From Bacteroidota bacterium (lineage in GTDB: Bacteria > Bacteroidota > Bacteroidia > Flavobacteriales > Flavobacteriaceae), in the NCBI GenBank assembly GCA_023457535.1, contig JAEWLN010000149.1:1-53414 (forward strand): a DNA stretch of 53,414 nt. The letters are read 5' to 3'. Below, in pieces: positions 43,751-51,738 of this stretch (position 1 is its first letter; each line of letters begins with the position of its first letter). A program made the translations under genes and the position numbers. Below the pieces are notes generated by a model. That model had not been told where the DNA came from, ran no database searches, and saw only the letters and a list, made by a program, of their open reading frames with translations.

Positions 43751-45808
43751 ATGCCTATCGCTACCATTCCAATTGCCGCTAAAAAGCCCGTGATACTAGA
43801 AAAGCACGGAGACCGTCGCACCGACGATTATTTTTGGCTGAGCGACCGCGACAACCCCGAAGTTATCGATTACCTGAACAGGGAAAATGCCTATTACCAG
43901 GCCATGACAGCGCACACCCAATCTTTTCAGCAGCATTTGTTTGAAGAGATGAAGGCGCGCATCAAGGAAGACGACGAATCTGTTCCGTACTTTTACAACG
44001 GATATTACTACATCACTCGTTTTGAGACCGGTAAGGATTATCCGATCTATTCGCGAAAAAAAGGCACCCTCGACGCCGCGGAAGAAATACTTTTTGACTG
44101 CAATGAATTGGCCAAGGGCCACGATTATTTTCAGCTCGGCGGACTCAGCATCAGCCCTGACAACCGGCTTGCGTCTTTCGGGACCGATTTGGTGGGGCGC
44201 AGGATTTATACCATTGGCATCAAAAACCTCGTAACAGGCGAAATCCTGCCGGACCGTATCGAAAATGTAACGGGCGGCTCTGTTTGGGCCAATGACAACC
44301 AGACGATTTTCTACACGCGCAAAGACATGGTTACGCTGCGTCCGGACAAGGTGTACCGGCATAAGATCGGGCAGGAGGTAGCGCTCGATCCGCTCGTTTA
44401 TGAGGAAACCGACGATACGTTCGATGTATCGATCAGCAAGGAAAAATCGCGAAAATACATCGTAATCGGGTCTTCGAGCACGATGACAACGGAATTTCGC
44501 ATCCTTTCGGCCGATGATCCTGAAGGCGAATTTCGCATTTTCCAGAAACGCGTACGCGGACTCGAATACCACATGGCGCATTTTGGTAATCATTTTTACA
44601 TCGTCACCAATAAAGATAGGGCGACGAATTTCAAGCTGATGAAAACGCCTGAAGCCGCGACAGGCATGGAAAATTGGACAGACATCATCCCGCATCGCAA
44701 CGACGTTTTGCTGGAGGATATTGAAATTTTCCGAAATTTTCTCGTCGTCGAAGAACGCTCAAACGGATTGAACAAAATCCTGATTCGTCCGTGGGATGGT
44801 TCGGACGAATATTATCTGCCGTTTGAGAGCGAGACCTATACGGCCTTTACGACGTCGAACGTGGATTTTGACACCGATATATTGCGCTACAGTTACCAAT
44901 CGCTGGCCACGCCGTCATCGGTTATCGACTTTAATATGAAAACCCGGGTCAAGGACGTCAAAAAGGAGCAGCAGGTTTTGGGCGGCACCTTCGACAAGAA
45001 CAATTATACCGAGGAGCGCATCTGGGCACCTGCGGCCGACGGAACCAAAATTCCGGTTTCGATGGTATACCGAAAATCACTCCAAAAAGACGGGACCAAC
45101 CCGATGTTGTTGTATGCGTATGGTTCTTACGGTGCGTCGATGGATCCTTATTTTTCATCGACACGGCTGACTTTGCTGGACCGCGGGTTCATCTTTGCCA
45201 TTGCCCACATCCGCGGTGGCGAAGAGTTGGGGCGCGCGTGGTATGAAAATGGCAAATTGCTCAAAAAGAGAAACACATTCACTGATTTTATCGATTGCTC
45301 CAAATATGTCATTGCGCAAAACTATACCTCGCCACAACATTTGTATGCGGAGGGCGGTTCGGCAGGCGGTTTGCTCATGGGCGCAGTGGTCAACATGGCG
45401 CCCGAATTGTACCATGGCGTGATCGCACAGGTTCCGTTTGTGGATGTGGTCACTACGATGCTTGATGATAGTATCCCGCTTACAACGGGAGAATACGATG
45501 AATGGGGCAACCCGAACGATGAAGAATATTACCGCTACATGAAATCGTATTCGCCTTACGACAATGTCAGGGCGCAGGATTATCCCAATATGTATGTTTC
45601 CACAGGCTTGCACGATTCGCAGGTGCAATACTGGGAACCTGCCAAGTGGGTTGCGAAATTGCGCGCGCTTAAAACCGATGGAAATTTACTGTTTTTGGAT
45701 ACCAATATGAAGGCCGGACACGGCGGGGCTTCTGGAAGATTTGAGGCGTTGCGTGAGGTAGCAAAGGAATTCAGTTTTTTATTAGATTTGGAAAAAATTA
45801 AAACCTAG
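43751..45808 (+). CDS. Prolyl oligopeptidase family (S9A), oligopeptidase B type
   Basis: 685 residues from ATG at 43751. The N-terminal propeller domain opens with HGDRRTDDYFWLSDRDNPEV, and the alpha/beta-hydrolase domain at the C-terminus carries the triad: Ser537 in GGSAGG, Asp622 in GLHDSQ and His657 in AGHGGASGR. This arrangement and length fit PtrB, which cuts small peptides after basic residues in the cytosol; no signal peptide is seen. It is monocistronic, 77 bp from the cysteine-synthase gene. Confidence 0.93.
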   Translation: MPIATIPIAAKKPVILEKHGDRRTDDYFWLSDRDNPEVIDYLNRENAYYQAMTAHTQSFQQHLFEEMKARIKEDDESVPYFYNGYYYITRFETGKDYPIYSRKKGTLDAAEEILFDCNELAKGHDYFQLGGLSISPDNRLASFGTDLVGRRIYTIGIKNLVTGEILPDRIENVTGGSVWANDNQTIFYTRKDMVTLRPDKVYRHKIGQEVALDPLVYEETDDTFDVSISKEKSRKYIVIGSSSTMTTEFRILSADDPEGEFRIFQKRVRGLEYHMAHFGNHFYIVTNKDRATNFKLMKTPEAATGMENWTDIIPHRNDVLLEDIEIFRNFLVVEERSNGLNKILIRPWDGSDEYYLPFESETYTAFTTSNVDFDTDILRYSYQSLATPSSVIDFNMKTRVKDVKKEQQVLGGTFDKNNYTEERIWAPAADGTKIPVSMVYRKSLQKDGTNPMLLYAYGSYGASMDPYFSSTRLTLLDRGFIFAIAHIRGGEELGRAWYENGKLLKKRNTFTDFIDCSKYVIAQNYTSPQHLYAEGGSAGGLLMGAVVNMAPELYHGVIAQVPFVDVVTTMLDDSIPLTTGEYDEWGNPNDEEYYRYMKSYSPYDNVRAQDYPNMYVSTGLHDSQVQYWEPAKWVAKLRALKTDGNLLFLDTNMKAGHGGASGRFEALREVAKEFSFLLDLEKIKT

Positions 45809-45823
45809 TTCGTTTTTTTTTGT

Positions 45824-45831
45824 TAAATTTG
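45824..45831 (+). promoter_or_regulatory. -7 box TAAATTTG of the cysteine-synthase-family gene
   Basis: Exact TAnnTTTG match 54 bp before the ATG at 45886. It overlaps the earliest in-frame start, which is therefore unlikely to be used. Confidence 0.5.
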
Positions 45832-45885
45832 CAAGGATTTAAGGGCCGTCAAAAGCGGAATGCCACCTTGATTAACTATTTTTTT

Positions 45886-46926
45886 ATGAAAGAAAAGATA
45901 AAAGCCTACAATAATGTCTTGGAACTAATAGGTAATACGCCGCTGATCAGGCTCAACAAGGTTACTGAAAATCTGGAAGGCAATTTCTACGCAAAAGTAG
46001 AAGCTTTCAATCCCGGACATTCCACAAAGGACAGGATTGCGCTTTATATCATAGAAGAAGCCGAACGCAGAGGCATTCTTACCCCCGGGGACACCATTAT
46101 CGAAACTACATCAGGAAACACCGGTTTTAGCCTTGCGATGGTCAGCATCATCAAAGGCTACAATTGCATTCTTGCTGTAAGTTCCAAATCATCGCGCGAC
46201 AAAATCGATATGTTGCGCAGCATGGGCGCCAAGGTGTATGTTTGTCCGGCGCATGTCTCGGCCGATGACGATCGTTCGTATTACAATGTCGCCAAAAGGC
46301 TTCATGAAGAAATTAAAGGATCGGTGTATATCAACCAATATTTCAACCAACTCAATATAGATGCGCATTACAAAACGACCGGGCCAGAAATCTGGGAGCA
46401 AACCGGCGGACAGATCACGCATCTTGTAGCGTGCAGCGGAACAGGTGGAACGATTTCCGGTGCGGCCAAATACCTCAAGGAAAAAAATCCGAATATCCGG
46501 GTGTTGGGGGTGGATGCATTTGGATCGGTGCTTAAAAAATACCATGAAACCAAGGAGTTCGACAATAACGAAATTTATCCTTATCGGATTGAAGGGCTTG
46601 GTAAGAACCTTATTCCATCGGCCACGGATTTTGATCTGATCGACAAGTTTATCAAAGTCACCGACGAGGGAAGTGCTCATGCCACGCGTGAGATTGCCAA
46701 AAAGGAAGGTTTGTTTGTAGGATATACGTCAGGTGCTGTCATGCAGGCCGTCAAGCAATACGCCGAAGAGGGTGAATTTGACCAGAACAGCAATGTCGTT
46801 CTGATTTTCCCGGACCACGGTTCGCGCTATATGAGTAAAGTTTTCAGCGATGAGTGGATGAACGAGCAGGGATTCTTTGACAGCGTCAATGTCGAGGAGG
46901 CGCAAAAGATTGAATTTATTAAGTAG
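45886..46926 (+). CDS. PLP-dependent cysteine synthase / cystathionine beta-synthase family
   Basis: 346 residues from ATG at 45886. Signatures: ELIGNTPLIRLNKV at the start, the Schiff-base lysine in NPGHSTKDRIAL, the substrate loop TTSGNTGFSLAM and the phosphate-binding glycine loop CSGTGGTISGAAKYL. It makes cysteine from O-acetylserine and sulfide or runs a related beta-replacement; sequence alone does not decide between CysK and CBS activity. No CBS regulatory pair is present. It ends at a 23-bp palindrome followed by T9, which works as terminator. Confidence 0.92.
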   Translation: MKEKIKAYNNVLELIGNTPLIRLNKVTENLEGNFYAKVEAFNPGHSTKDRIALYIIEEAERRGILTPGDTIIETTSGNTGFSLAMVSIIKGYNCILAVSSKSSRDKIDMLRSMGAKVYVCPAHVSADDDRSYYNVAKRLHEEIKGSVYINQYFNQLNIDAHYKTTGPEIWEQTGGQITHLVACSGTGGTISGAAKYLKEKNPNIRVLGVDAFGSVLKKYHETKEFDNNEIYPYRIEGLGKNLIPSATDFDLIDKFIKVTDEGSAHATREIAKKEGLFVGYTSGAVMQAVKQYAEEGEFDQNSNVVLIFPDHGSRYMSKVFSDEWMNEQGFFDSVNVEEAQKIEFIK

Positions 46927-46985
46927 ATTTTCGGTTGTCCGATTTTTAATTATAGGCAATCAGATCATGATATTTGAGTAAGTTA

Positions 46986-47017
46986 GACTCCGGAATTTAT
47001 CCGGAGTCTTTTTTTTT
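46986..47017 (+). terminator. 23-bp palindrome acting as terminator (copy 6)
   Basis: GACTCCGGA / TCCGGAGTC, loop ATTTA, followed by a run of T. The only copy with a T-tract, placed 59 bp after the cysteine-synthase stop. Confidence 0.75.
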
Positions 47018-47175
47018 ATGGAGGTTCAAATGTTTTTGCGGCAGAAGCCGGATTGCACGATTGCTGACAAACGATCATATATCCCGGATCTGACCGGTTC
47101 GCCAGAATTTCCGCCGATTAACTTTGAATATAATCATCCGATTGTTTCCACTTTGAGACCGACAGATTTTAGTTA

Positions 47176-47198
47176 GACTCCGGATAAATTCCGGAGTC
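47176..47198. repeat. 23-bp palindrome, copy 7
   Basis: GACTCCGGA / TCCGGAGTC, loop TAAAT, in the convergent gap between the cysteine-synthase gene and yebC. Confidence 0.72.
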
Positions 47199-47222
47199 TT
47201 CAAATCGTCACCTTTTAAACCA

Positions 47223-47245
47223 GACTCCGGAAAAATTCCGGAGTC
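47223..47245. repeat. 23-bp palindrome, copy 8
   Basis: Same arms, loop AAAAT; 24 bp after copy 7. The rest of the 428-bp gap shows no further gene. Confidence 0.72.
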
Positions 47246-47266
47246 CCTACCCAACCCCCAAAAAAA

Positions 47267-47288
47267 AACTCCGGAATTATCCGAAGTT
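47267..47288. repeat. Degenerate palindrome, copy 9
   Basis: AACTCCGGA / TCCGAAGTT, loop ATTA: 22 bp, one mispair in the arms. Related to copies 7-8 but eroded. Confidence 0.45.
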
Positions 47289-47354
47289 CATTCTATTCCT
47301 ACCAAAAGTCAGTTCCAAAGAATCGTCGCCTCATGCATCTGGATTATACCTTAG

Positions 47355-48068
47355 TTAATTCTCCTCCATCGTATGATAAACATTCTGCACATCATCATCC
47401 TCCTCAATCTTCTCGAGTAATTTCTCTACATCGGCCACTTGTTCCGGCGTGAGCTGTTTGGTTACCTGCGGGATACGCTCAAACCCAGACGACAGGATTT
47501 CGATCTTACGGTTCTCCAACTCCTTCTGGATTGCGCCATAACTGCCAAACGGCGCATAGATCAAGATGCCATCCTCATCTTCGAACACCTCTTCGGCCCC
47601 AAAGTCAATCAGTTCCAGTTCGAGCTCCTCCGGATCGATGCCCGCAGACGGAATCCTGAAATTACACGTATGGTCAAACATAAATTCCACCGATCCCTGC
47701 GTACCCATCGTACCGTTACACTTGTTGAAATAACTGCGTATATTGGCTACCGTGCGGTTATTGTTGTCCGTCGCGGTCTCGATCAGGATCGCGATCCCGT
47801 GCGGCGCGTAGCCTTCGAACAACACTTCTTTATAATTGGCGGTGTCTTTATCGGTGGCCTTTTTGATCGCGCGTTCAACATTTTCCTTTGGCATGTTGGC
47901 CGCCTTTGCGTTCTGGATAACCGCTCTCAGACGCGCATTGGCTTCAGGGTTCGGTCCGCCTTCCTTGACCGCCATTACAATGTCTTTCCCGATTCGTGTA
48001 AACGCCTTGGCCATAGCCGCCCAACGTTTCATTTTTCTTCCTTTGCGGAATTCAAACGCTCTTCCCAT
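47355..48068 (-). CDS. yebC: YebC/PmpR family protein
   Basis: 237 residues in the three-domain YebC layout: MGRAFEFRKGRKMKRWAAMAK at the N-terminus, then IVMAVKEGGPNPEANARLRA and NMPKENVERAIKKATD, and an acidic C-terminus. Once described as a transcription regulator, members of this family are now linked to relief of ribosome stalling on proline-rich stretches. A consensus promoter overlaps the end of gcvT, so it has its own start despite the short gap. Confidence 0.94.
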   Translation of the reverse strand: MGRAFEFRKGRKMKRWAAMAKAFTRIGKDIVMAVKEGGPNPEANARLRAVIQNAKAANMPKENVERAIKKATDKDTANYKEVLFEGYAPHGIAILIETATDNNNRTVANIRSYFNKCNGTMGTQGSVEFMFDHTCNFRIPSAGIDPEELELELIDFGAEEVFEDEDGILIYAPFGSYGAIQKELENRKIEILSSGFERIPQVTKQLTPEQVADVEKLLEKIEEDDDVQNVYHTMEEN

Positions 48069-48108
48069 TCCTGTTTATCCTTTATGTTTTATGGTTATTT
48101 TAATGGCG

Positions 48109-48138
48109 CAAAAATAGCTATTTCTTGTAAAAAGGCAA
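48109..48138 (-). promoter_or_regulatory. Consensus promoter of yebC
   Basis: Minus-strand TTG (48136-48138), 19 bp, TATTTTTG (48109-48116). It lies over the last codons of gcvT, 41 bp before the yebC ATG. Confidence 0.65.
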
Positions 48139-49200
48139 TTTTACCACCTTGGCCGCGACATCTTTATTGCGGATGCGGATAAAAATCTCCGAATCCACCG
48201 CCGCGTTCTCAATGGTCACATACCCCAAACCAATCCCTTTGTTCAAACTCGGGGCCATTGTGCCCGATGTAACCATGCCAATCACGTCGCCGTTTTGATT
48301 CACAATTTCGTAATCGTGTCTCGGGATGCCGCGTTCGGTAAGTTCAAATCCGACGAGTTTTTTCAAAACGCCTTCCTCTTTTTGCTTTTTCAATTGCTCA
48401 GAATTGACGAAATCCTTAGAAAATTTTGTAATCCACCCAAGCCCGGCTTCAAATGGCGACGTGGTGTCATTGATGTCGTTGCCGTACAGGCAAAATCCCA
48501 TTTCCAGGCGTAACGTATCGCGCGCAGCCAGTCCGATAGGCTTGATCCCGTATGACGCTCCGGCTTCAAACACCCTGTTCCAGATCGCTTCCGCCTGCTT
48601 GTTCTTGCAATAAATCTCAAATCCGCCAGATCCGGTATAGCCCGTTGCAGAAATGATCACATCGTCAAATCCGGCAAAGGTCCCAACTTCAAAATGGTAA
48701 TATTTAATGTCGGACAAATTCACTTCGGTGAGTGGCTGCATCGCCTCAACGGCTTTCGGACCCTGGATGGCAAGCAGCGAATATTCATCCGAAGCATTGG
48801 TCAATTCCGCACCCATGTCGTTGTGCCTGGAAATCCACGCCCAATCCTTGTCAATATTGGACGCATTGACCACGAGCAGGTATTTTTCCCCGGCCATTTG
48901 GTAAACGATCAAATCATCGACAATCCCACCGGTTTCATTCGGAAGGCAGGAATACTGTGCGCGGCCCGGGGTGAGTACAGCGGCGTCGTTAGAAGTCACC
49001 TTCTGGATCAAATCCAGCGCTTTTGGCCCGCTGACGAAAAATTCGCCCATGTGCGACACGTCAAAAACACCCACGCCGTTGCGCACGGTTTCGTGTTCGG
49101 CATTGACACCTTCATAAGTTATGGGCATATTGTATCCGGCAAACGGCAGCATTTTAGCGCCAAGACCTTCGTGTATGTGCGTAAGGGCGGTATTTTTCAT
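48118..49200 (-). CDS. gcvT: Aminomethyltransferase, glycine cleavage T protein
   Basis: 360 residues. It begins MKNTALTHIHEGLGAKMLPF, followed by YEGVNAEHETVRNGVGVFDV and SHMGE, the folate-binding signature, and ATGYTGSGGFEIYC in the central domain. It transfers the methylene group of glycine to tetrahydrofolate with the H protein and P protein, which are not in this window. Upstream on the same strand lie a Flavo-1-like element and a 461-bp gap. Confidence 0.96.
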   Translation of the reverse strand: MKNTALTHIHEGLGAKMLPFAGYNMPITYEGVNAEHETVRNGVGVFDVSHMGEFFVSGPKALDLIQKVTSNDAAVLTPGRAQYSCLPNETGGIVDDLIVYQMAGEKYLLVVNASNIDKDWAWISRHNDMGAELTNASDEYSLLAIQGPKAVEAMQPLTEVNLSDIKYYHFEVGTFAGFDDVIISATGYTGSGGFEIYCKNKQAEAIWNRVFEAGASYGIKPIGLAARDTLRLEMGFCLYGNDINDTTSPFEAGLGWITKFSKDFVNSEQLKKQKEEGVLKKLVGFELTERGIPRHDYEIVNQNGDVIGMVTSGTMAPSLNKGIGLGYVTIENAAVDSEIFIRIRNKDVAAKVVKLPFYKK

Positions 49201-49275
49201 GGATTGCGATTGTAAATTTGAAGCCGCAATTTAGCACAAATAGTTGCAATCTGAAAGCAGATGATTCTAATTTTT

Positions 49276-49339
49276 AGGAGCTGTTTCCCGCTTTCCGCAG
49301 TAGTGCTGCGCAGCTACTTTGCTGCAATCGGGGCTAGGG
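49276..49339 (-). ncRNA. Flavo-1-like structured repeat, copy C (divergent)
   Basis: On the minus strand the edges match copies A and B (CCCTAGCCCCGAT at one end, AGCTCCT at the other) and GCGGAAAGCGGGA is the counterpart of GCGGACAGC. The middle is replaced by GTAGCTGCGCAGCACTAC, again a hairpin. It ends 75 bp before the gcvT start, in the same orientation. Confidence 0.5.
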
Positions 49340-49457
49340 TATAGCGGTAAGTAGAGTATCCGGATGATTGTATACTGTATCCGCGGCCGAAGTCCCGATC
49401 TGGTGTCAACCCGCTAAAAATCCAAGTCCACCAAATTTTAAAACTTTAACAAAAACG

Positions 49458-49567
49458 ACAGATTTTCTGTATTTGCTTTCCGGGCCGATTTCGTAGGGAA
49501 TACCTTCATTGCCCCCTTCCCTGGGCAAGTTAGGCTTTTAACCATCGGCCTATTACAGAAAGTCTGT
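49458..49567 (+). other. Candidate 110-nt structured RNA or small mobile element with nested stems and pseudoknot
   Basis: Three nested stems: P1 49458-49471 with 49554-49567 (14 bp, one G-U in plus-strand RNA); P2 GGCCGAT 49483-49489 with ATCGGCC 49544-49550; P3 TTGCCC 49509-49514 with GGGCAA 49523-49528. The 8-nt P3 loop contains TTCCCT (49517-49522), complementary to AGGGAA at 49495-49500, i.e. a pseudoknot. A small GTTA/TAAC hairpin follows P3. Each P1 arm is itself a small palindrome ACAGA-NNN-TCTGT. The identity is unknown; the region 49340-49457 beside it holds only weak repeats (AGCGG / CCGCT). It could be a regulatory RNA for nnrD or a REP/MITE-type element. Confidence 0.55.
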
Positions 49568-49661
49568 AAAACCGCGAATTTTATTGCTGTCCGGTCCAGG
49601 ATTTTCCCCGCTCGTAAAATTTCCGTATCTTAACATTTACAACGCTCCTAAAAGTTTTCGT

Positions 49662-50531
49662 ATGACACCCATACCCATCGACGCCGCCAATGCCCGGAAT
49701 CTGTATCAACCCGTTCGCCCAAATGCGCACAAAGGCTCGCAGGGCCATGCGCTGCTCATTGGCGGCAGCTACGGCAAAATAGGGGCCATGGTGCTTTGTT
49801 CGCGCGCGGCACTGCACGCCGGGGCGGGACTCGTAACGGCATTTGTCCCGGGTTGTGGCTACACCGCGCTGCAATCAGCCGTGCCGGAAGTCATGGTCCT
49901 TACCGACGAGAACGAGCGTCAATTGACCAGCTTTTCGATCGATTTTGAGCCCCAAGCCATCGCGATCGGTCCCGGAATGGGGCAGGAGCCGGCCACCCAA
50001 CGCGCGCTGCACCGCTTTTTGCTACACAATAAACTGCCGCTCGTACTTGACGCCGATGCGCTCAACATATTGTCAAAAAACCCAACCTGGCTCGGGTTGC
50101 TTCCGGCCGGAACCATTCTGACGCCGCATCCCAAAGAACTCGCGCGACTCACAGGACCTTGTTCGTCCGAGGAAGAAACCATACAACAAACCCTCGCATT
50201 GGCCCAACGTTACGGGCTTGTAATCGTTAAAAAAGGCGCGCCTTCACAAATTGTGCACAACGGACAGATCTTCGAAAATACAACCGGCAATCAGGCGCTT
50301 GCCACCGCAGGATCGGGCGATGTGCTTACCGGCATCATCACAGGACTGCGCGCGCAAGGGTATGCGCCGGTCCACGCCGCGCAATTGGGTGTCTACCTGC
50401 ACGGGCTTACCGCCGATCTGGCTTTGCCGCAAACCGGCCACGAATCATTTGTGGCTTCGGACATCATCCATTGGCTCGGCCCCGCGTTCCTGACACTGAA
50501 ACCCAAAGGCGCAGGAATCGGTTTCAAATAA
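49662..50531 (+). CDS. nnrD: ADP-dependent NAD(P)H-hydrate dehydratase
   Basis: 289 residues from ATG at 49662 (MTPIPIDAANARNLYQPVRP); 26 in-frame codons upstream begin with TTG and are not needed. Family features: KGSQGHALLIGGSYGKIGAM, AIAIGPGMGQ, LDADALNIL, LTPHPKELARLTG and the ATP/ADP site NQALATAGSGDVLTGIITGL. It dehydrates the damaged S-form of NAD(P)H hydrate. It is the stand-alone D domain without the NnrE epimerase fusion. A TATCTTAA box at 49626-49633 is a possible promoter. It is 19 bp upstream of the HipA-like kinase gene. Confidence 0.93.
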   Translation: MTPIPIDAANARNLYQPVRPNAHKGSQGHALLIGGSYGKIGAMVLCSRAALHAGAGLVTAFVPGCGYTALQSAVPEVMVLTDENERQLTSFSIDFEPQAIAIGPGMGQEPATQRALHRFLLHNKLPLVLDADALNILSKNPTWLGLLPAGTILTPHPKELARLTGPCSSEEETIQQTLALAQRYGLVIVKKGAPSQIVHNGQIFENTTGNQALATAGSGDVLTGIITGLRAQGYAPVHAAQLGVYLHGLTADLALPQTGHESFVASDIIHWLGPAFLTLKPKGAGIGFK

Positions 50532-50550
50532 AATAGTAAGTTTGTAACCG

Positions 50551-51345
50551 ATGAAAGATCCAATCCAACTCCGCACGGTAAACGTGACCCGCTATATTAC
50601 GCCACTTCGCGAGGGCGGTTCGCTGCCGGCGCTGGCTGAGGCCGACGACGATTTCAAATACGTGCTCAAATTCCGCGGTGCCGGGCACGGCGTCAAAGCG
50701 CTGATTGCTGAGCTTATTGGCGGCGAAATCGCACGCGTGCTCGGACTTCCGGTACCCGAACTCGTATTTGCAGAACTCGACGAAGCCTTTGGCCGCACGG
50801 AAGCCGACGAGGAAATCCAGGATTTGTTGCAAGGCAGTCAGGGTCTGAACCTCGCGCTGCATTTTTTATCCGGGGCGATCAATTTTGATCCTGTCGTAAC
50901 CGATGTGGATTCGCAACTGGCATCTCAAATTGTTTGGCTCGATGCATTCCTGACTAACGTAGACCGCACGTTCCGCAACACCAATATGCTGATCTGGCAC
51001 AACGAACTGTGGCTCATCGACCATGGAGCGTGCCTGTATTTTCACCATGCATTCACCGATTGGGAAAGCCACGCCAAAGTGCCGTTCACGCTCATCAAAG
51101 ACCATGTGCTGTTGCCGCGCGCCTCCGAACTGACCGCTGTCGATGCCGTTTTGAAATCAGTACTGTCCGATGAGGCGCTGCAGCAAATCGTCGCACTGAT
51201 TCCTGACAACTGGCTCAAGTGGGAAGAATCAAATCTGGATCCGGACGAGATTCGCCAGGTGTATCTCAATTTTTTAAAGACGCGGCGCGACCATTCGTCG
51301 GTCTTTGTAAATCAAGCCAACGATGCCAGACAAGCAACTTTATGA
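50551..51345 (+). CDS. HipA-like kinase family protein
   Basis: 264 residues. The N-terminal lobe shows YVLKFRGAGHGVKALIAELI followed by GGEIARVLGLPVPEL, with a P-loop-like and lysine region. The C-terminal lobe has the catalytic loop FLTNVDRTFRNTNMLIW (Asp and Asn in the positions of HipA's catalytic residues) and then WLIDHGACLYF, which resembles the metal-binding DFG-like segment. It is shorter than HipA (~440) because the N-terminal subdomain is missing. Members of this family are predicted Ser/Thr kinases. It overlaps the DUF3037 gene by 23 bp and follows nnrD by 19 bp, suggesting one operon. The substrate is unknown; in HipA it is glutamyl-tRNA synthetase. Confidence 0.75.
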   Translation: MKDPIQLRTVNVTRYITPLREGGSLPALAEADDDFKYVLKFRGAGHGVKALIAELIGGEIARVLGLPVPELVFAELDEAFGRTEADEEIQDLLQGSQGLNLALHFLSGAINFDPVVTDVDSQLASQIVWLDAFLTNVDRTFRNTNMLIWHNELWLIDHGACLYFHHAFTDWESHAKVPFTLIKDHVLLPRASELTAVDAVLKSVLSDEALQQIVALIPDNWLKWEESNLDPDEIRQVYLNFLKTRRDHSSVFVNQANDARQATL

Positions 51346-51706
51346 ATACGCCGTAATCCGCGTCGTGCCACGGGTCGAACGCGAAGAATTCCTGAACGTC
51401 GGGCTGATCCTGTTTTGCAAGCGCGCGCGAAAAATCCACGTGCGGTTCGAGGTAGACCATACGCGGCTCGCAACGCTTTTTCCTCAAATAGATCTGGTGC
51501 AGTTGCGGCACAACCTCGACGCCTTCGTCAAGATCGCCCACGGAATGAAAACCGGCGGCCCGATCGCGCAATTTGAAGTGGCCGAGCGTTTTCGCTGGCT
51601 TACCGCCATTCGCAGTTCGGTCATCCAGACCTCACGTCCGCACCCGGGGTTGTGCCGCGATCTGGACAACACTTTTGAGCGGCTGTTCACCGAATTGGTG
51701 CTGTAA
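51323..51706 (+). CDS. DUF3037 family protein
   Basis: 127 residues matching the DUF3037 layout: YEYAVIRVVPRVEREEFLNV and GLILFCKRARK near the start, and FRWLTAIRSSVIQTSRPHPG with DLDNTFERLFTELV near the C-terminus. No enzyme motif is apparent. Genes of this family regularly sit beside HipA-like kinase genes; here translation begins inside the end of the kinase gene, which implies a matched pair. It could be a regulator, partner or substrate. There is no antitoxin-like DNA-binding domain visible. Confidence 0.85.
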   Translation: MPDKQLYEYAVIRVVPRVEREEFLNVGLILFCKRARKIHVRFEVDHTRLATLFPQIDLVQLRHNLDAFVKIAHGMKTGGPIAQFEVAERFRWLTAIRSSVIQTSRPHPGLCRDLDNTFERLFTELVL

Positions 51707-51716
51707 ATCCGAACCT

Positions 51717-51738
51717 AAAAAAAGCCTCGTTGGAGGCT
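51717..51738 (-). terminator. Terminator after the TlpA-like gene
   Basis: Minus strand AGCCTC-CAAC-GAGGCT followed by seven T; it begins inside the stop region of the gene and faces the DUF3037 gene end. Confidence 0.8.

Noticed and set aside
43796..44695. Antisense ORF of 299 codons in oligopeptidase B
   Set aside because: Shadow frame opposite a well-conserved S9 gene; Arg/Phe-rich with no domain.
49201..49457. Glycine riboswitch before gcvT
   Set aside because: None of the conserved glycine-aptamer core blocks could be found on the minus strand; only the Flavo-1-like element is present.
49491..49502. CGTAGGGAA resembling the 3' part of a TPP riboswitch
   Set aside because: The other conserved blocks (CTGAGA and the ACC..TGATC region) are missing and the pieces are in the wrong order; the block instead pairs with the P3 loop.
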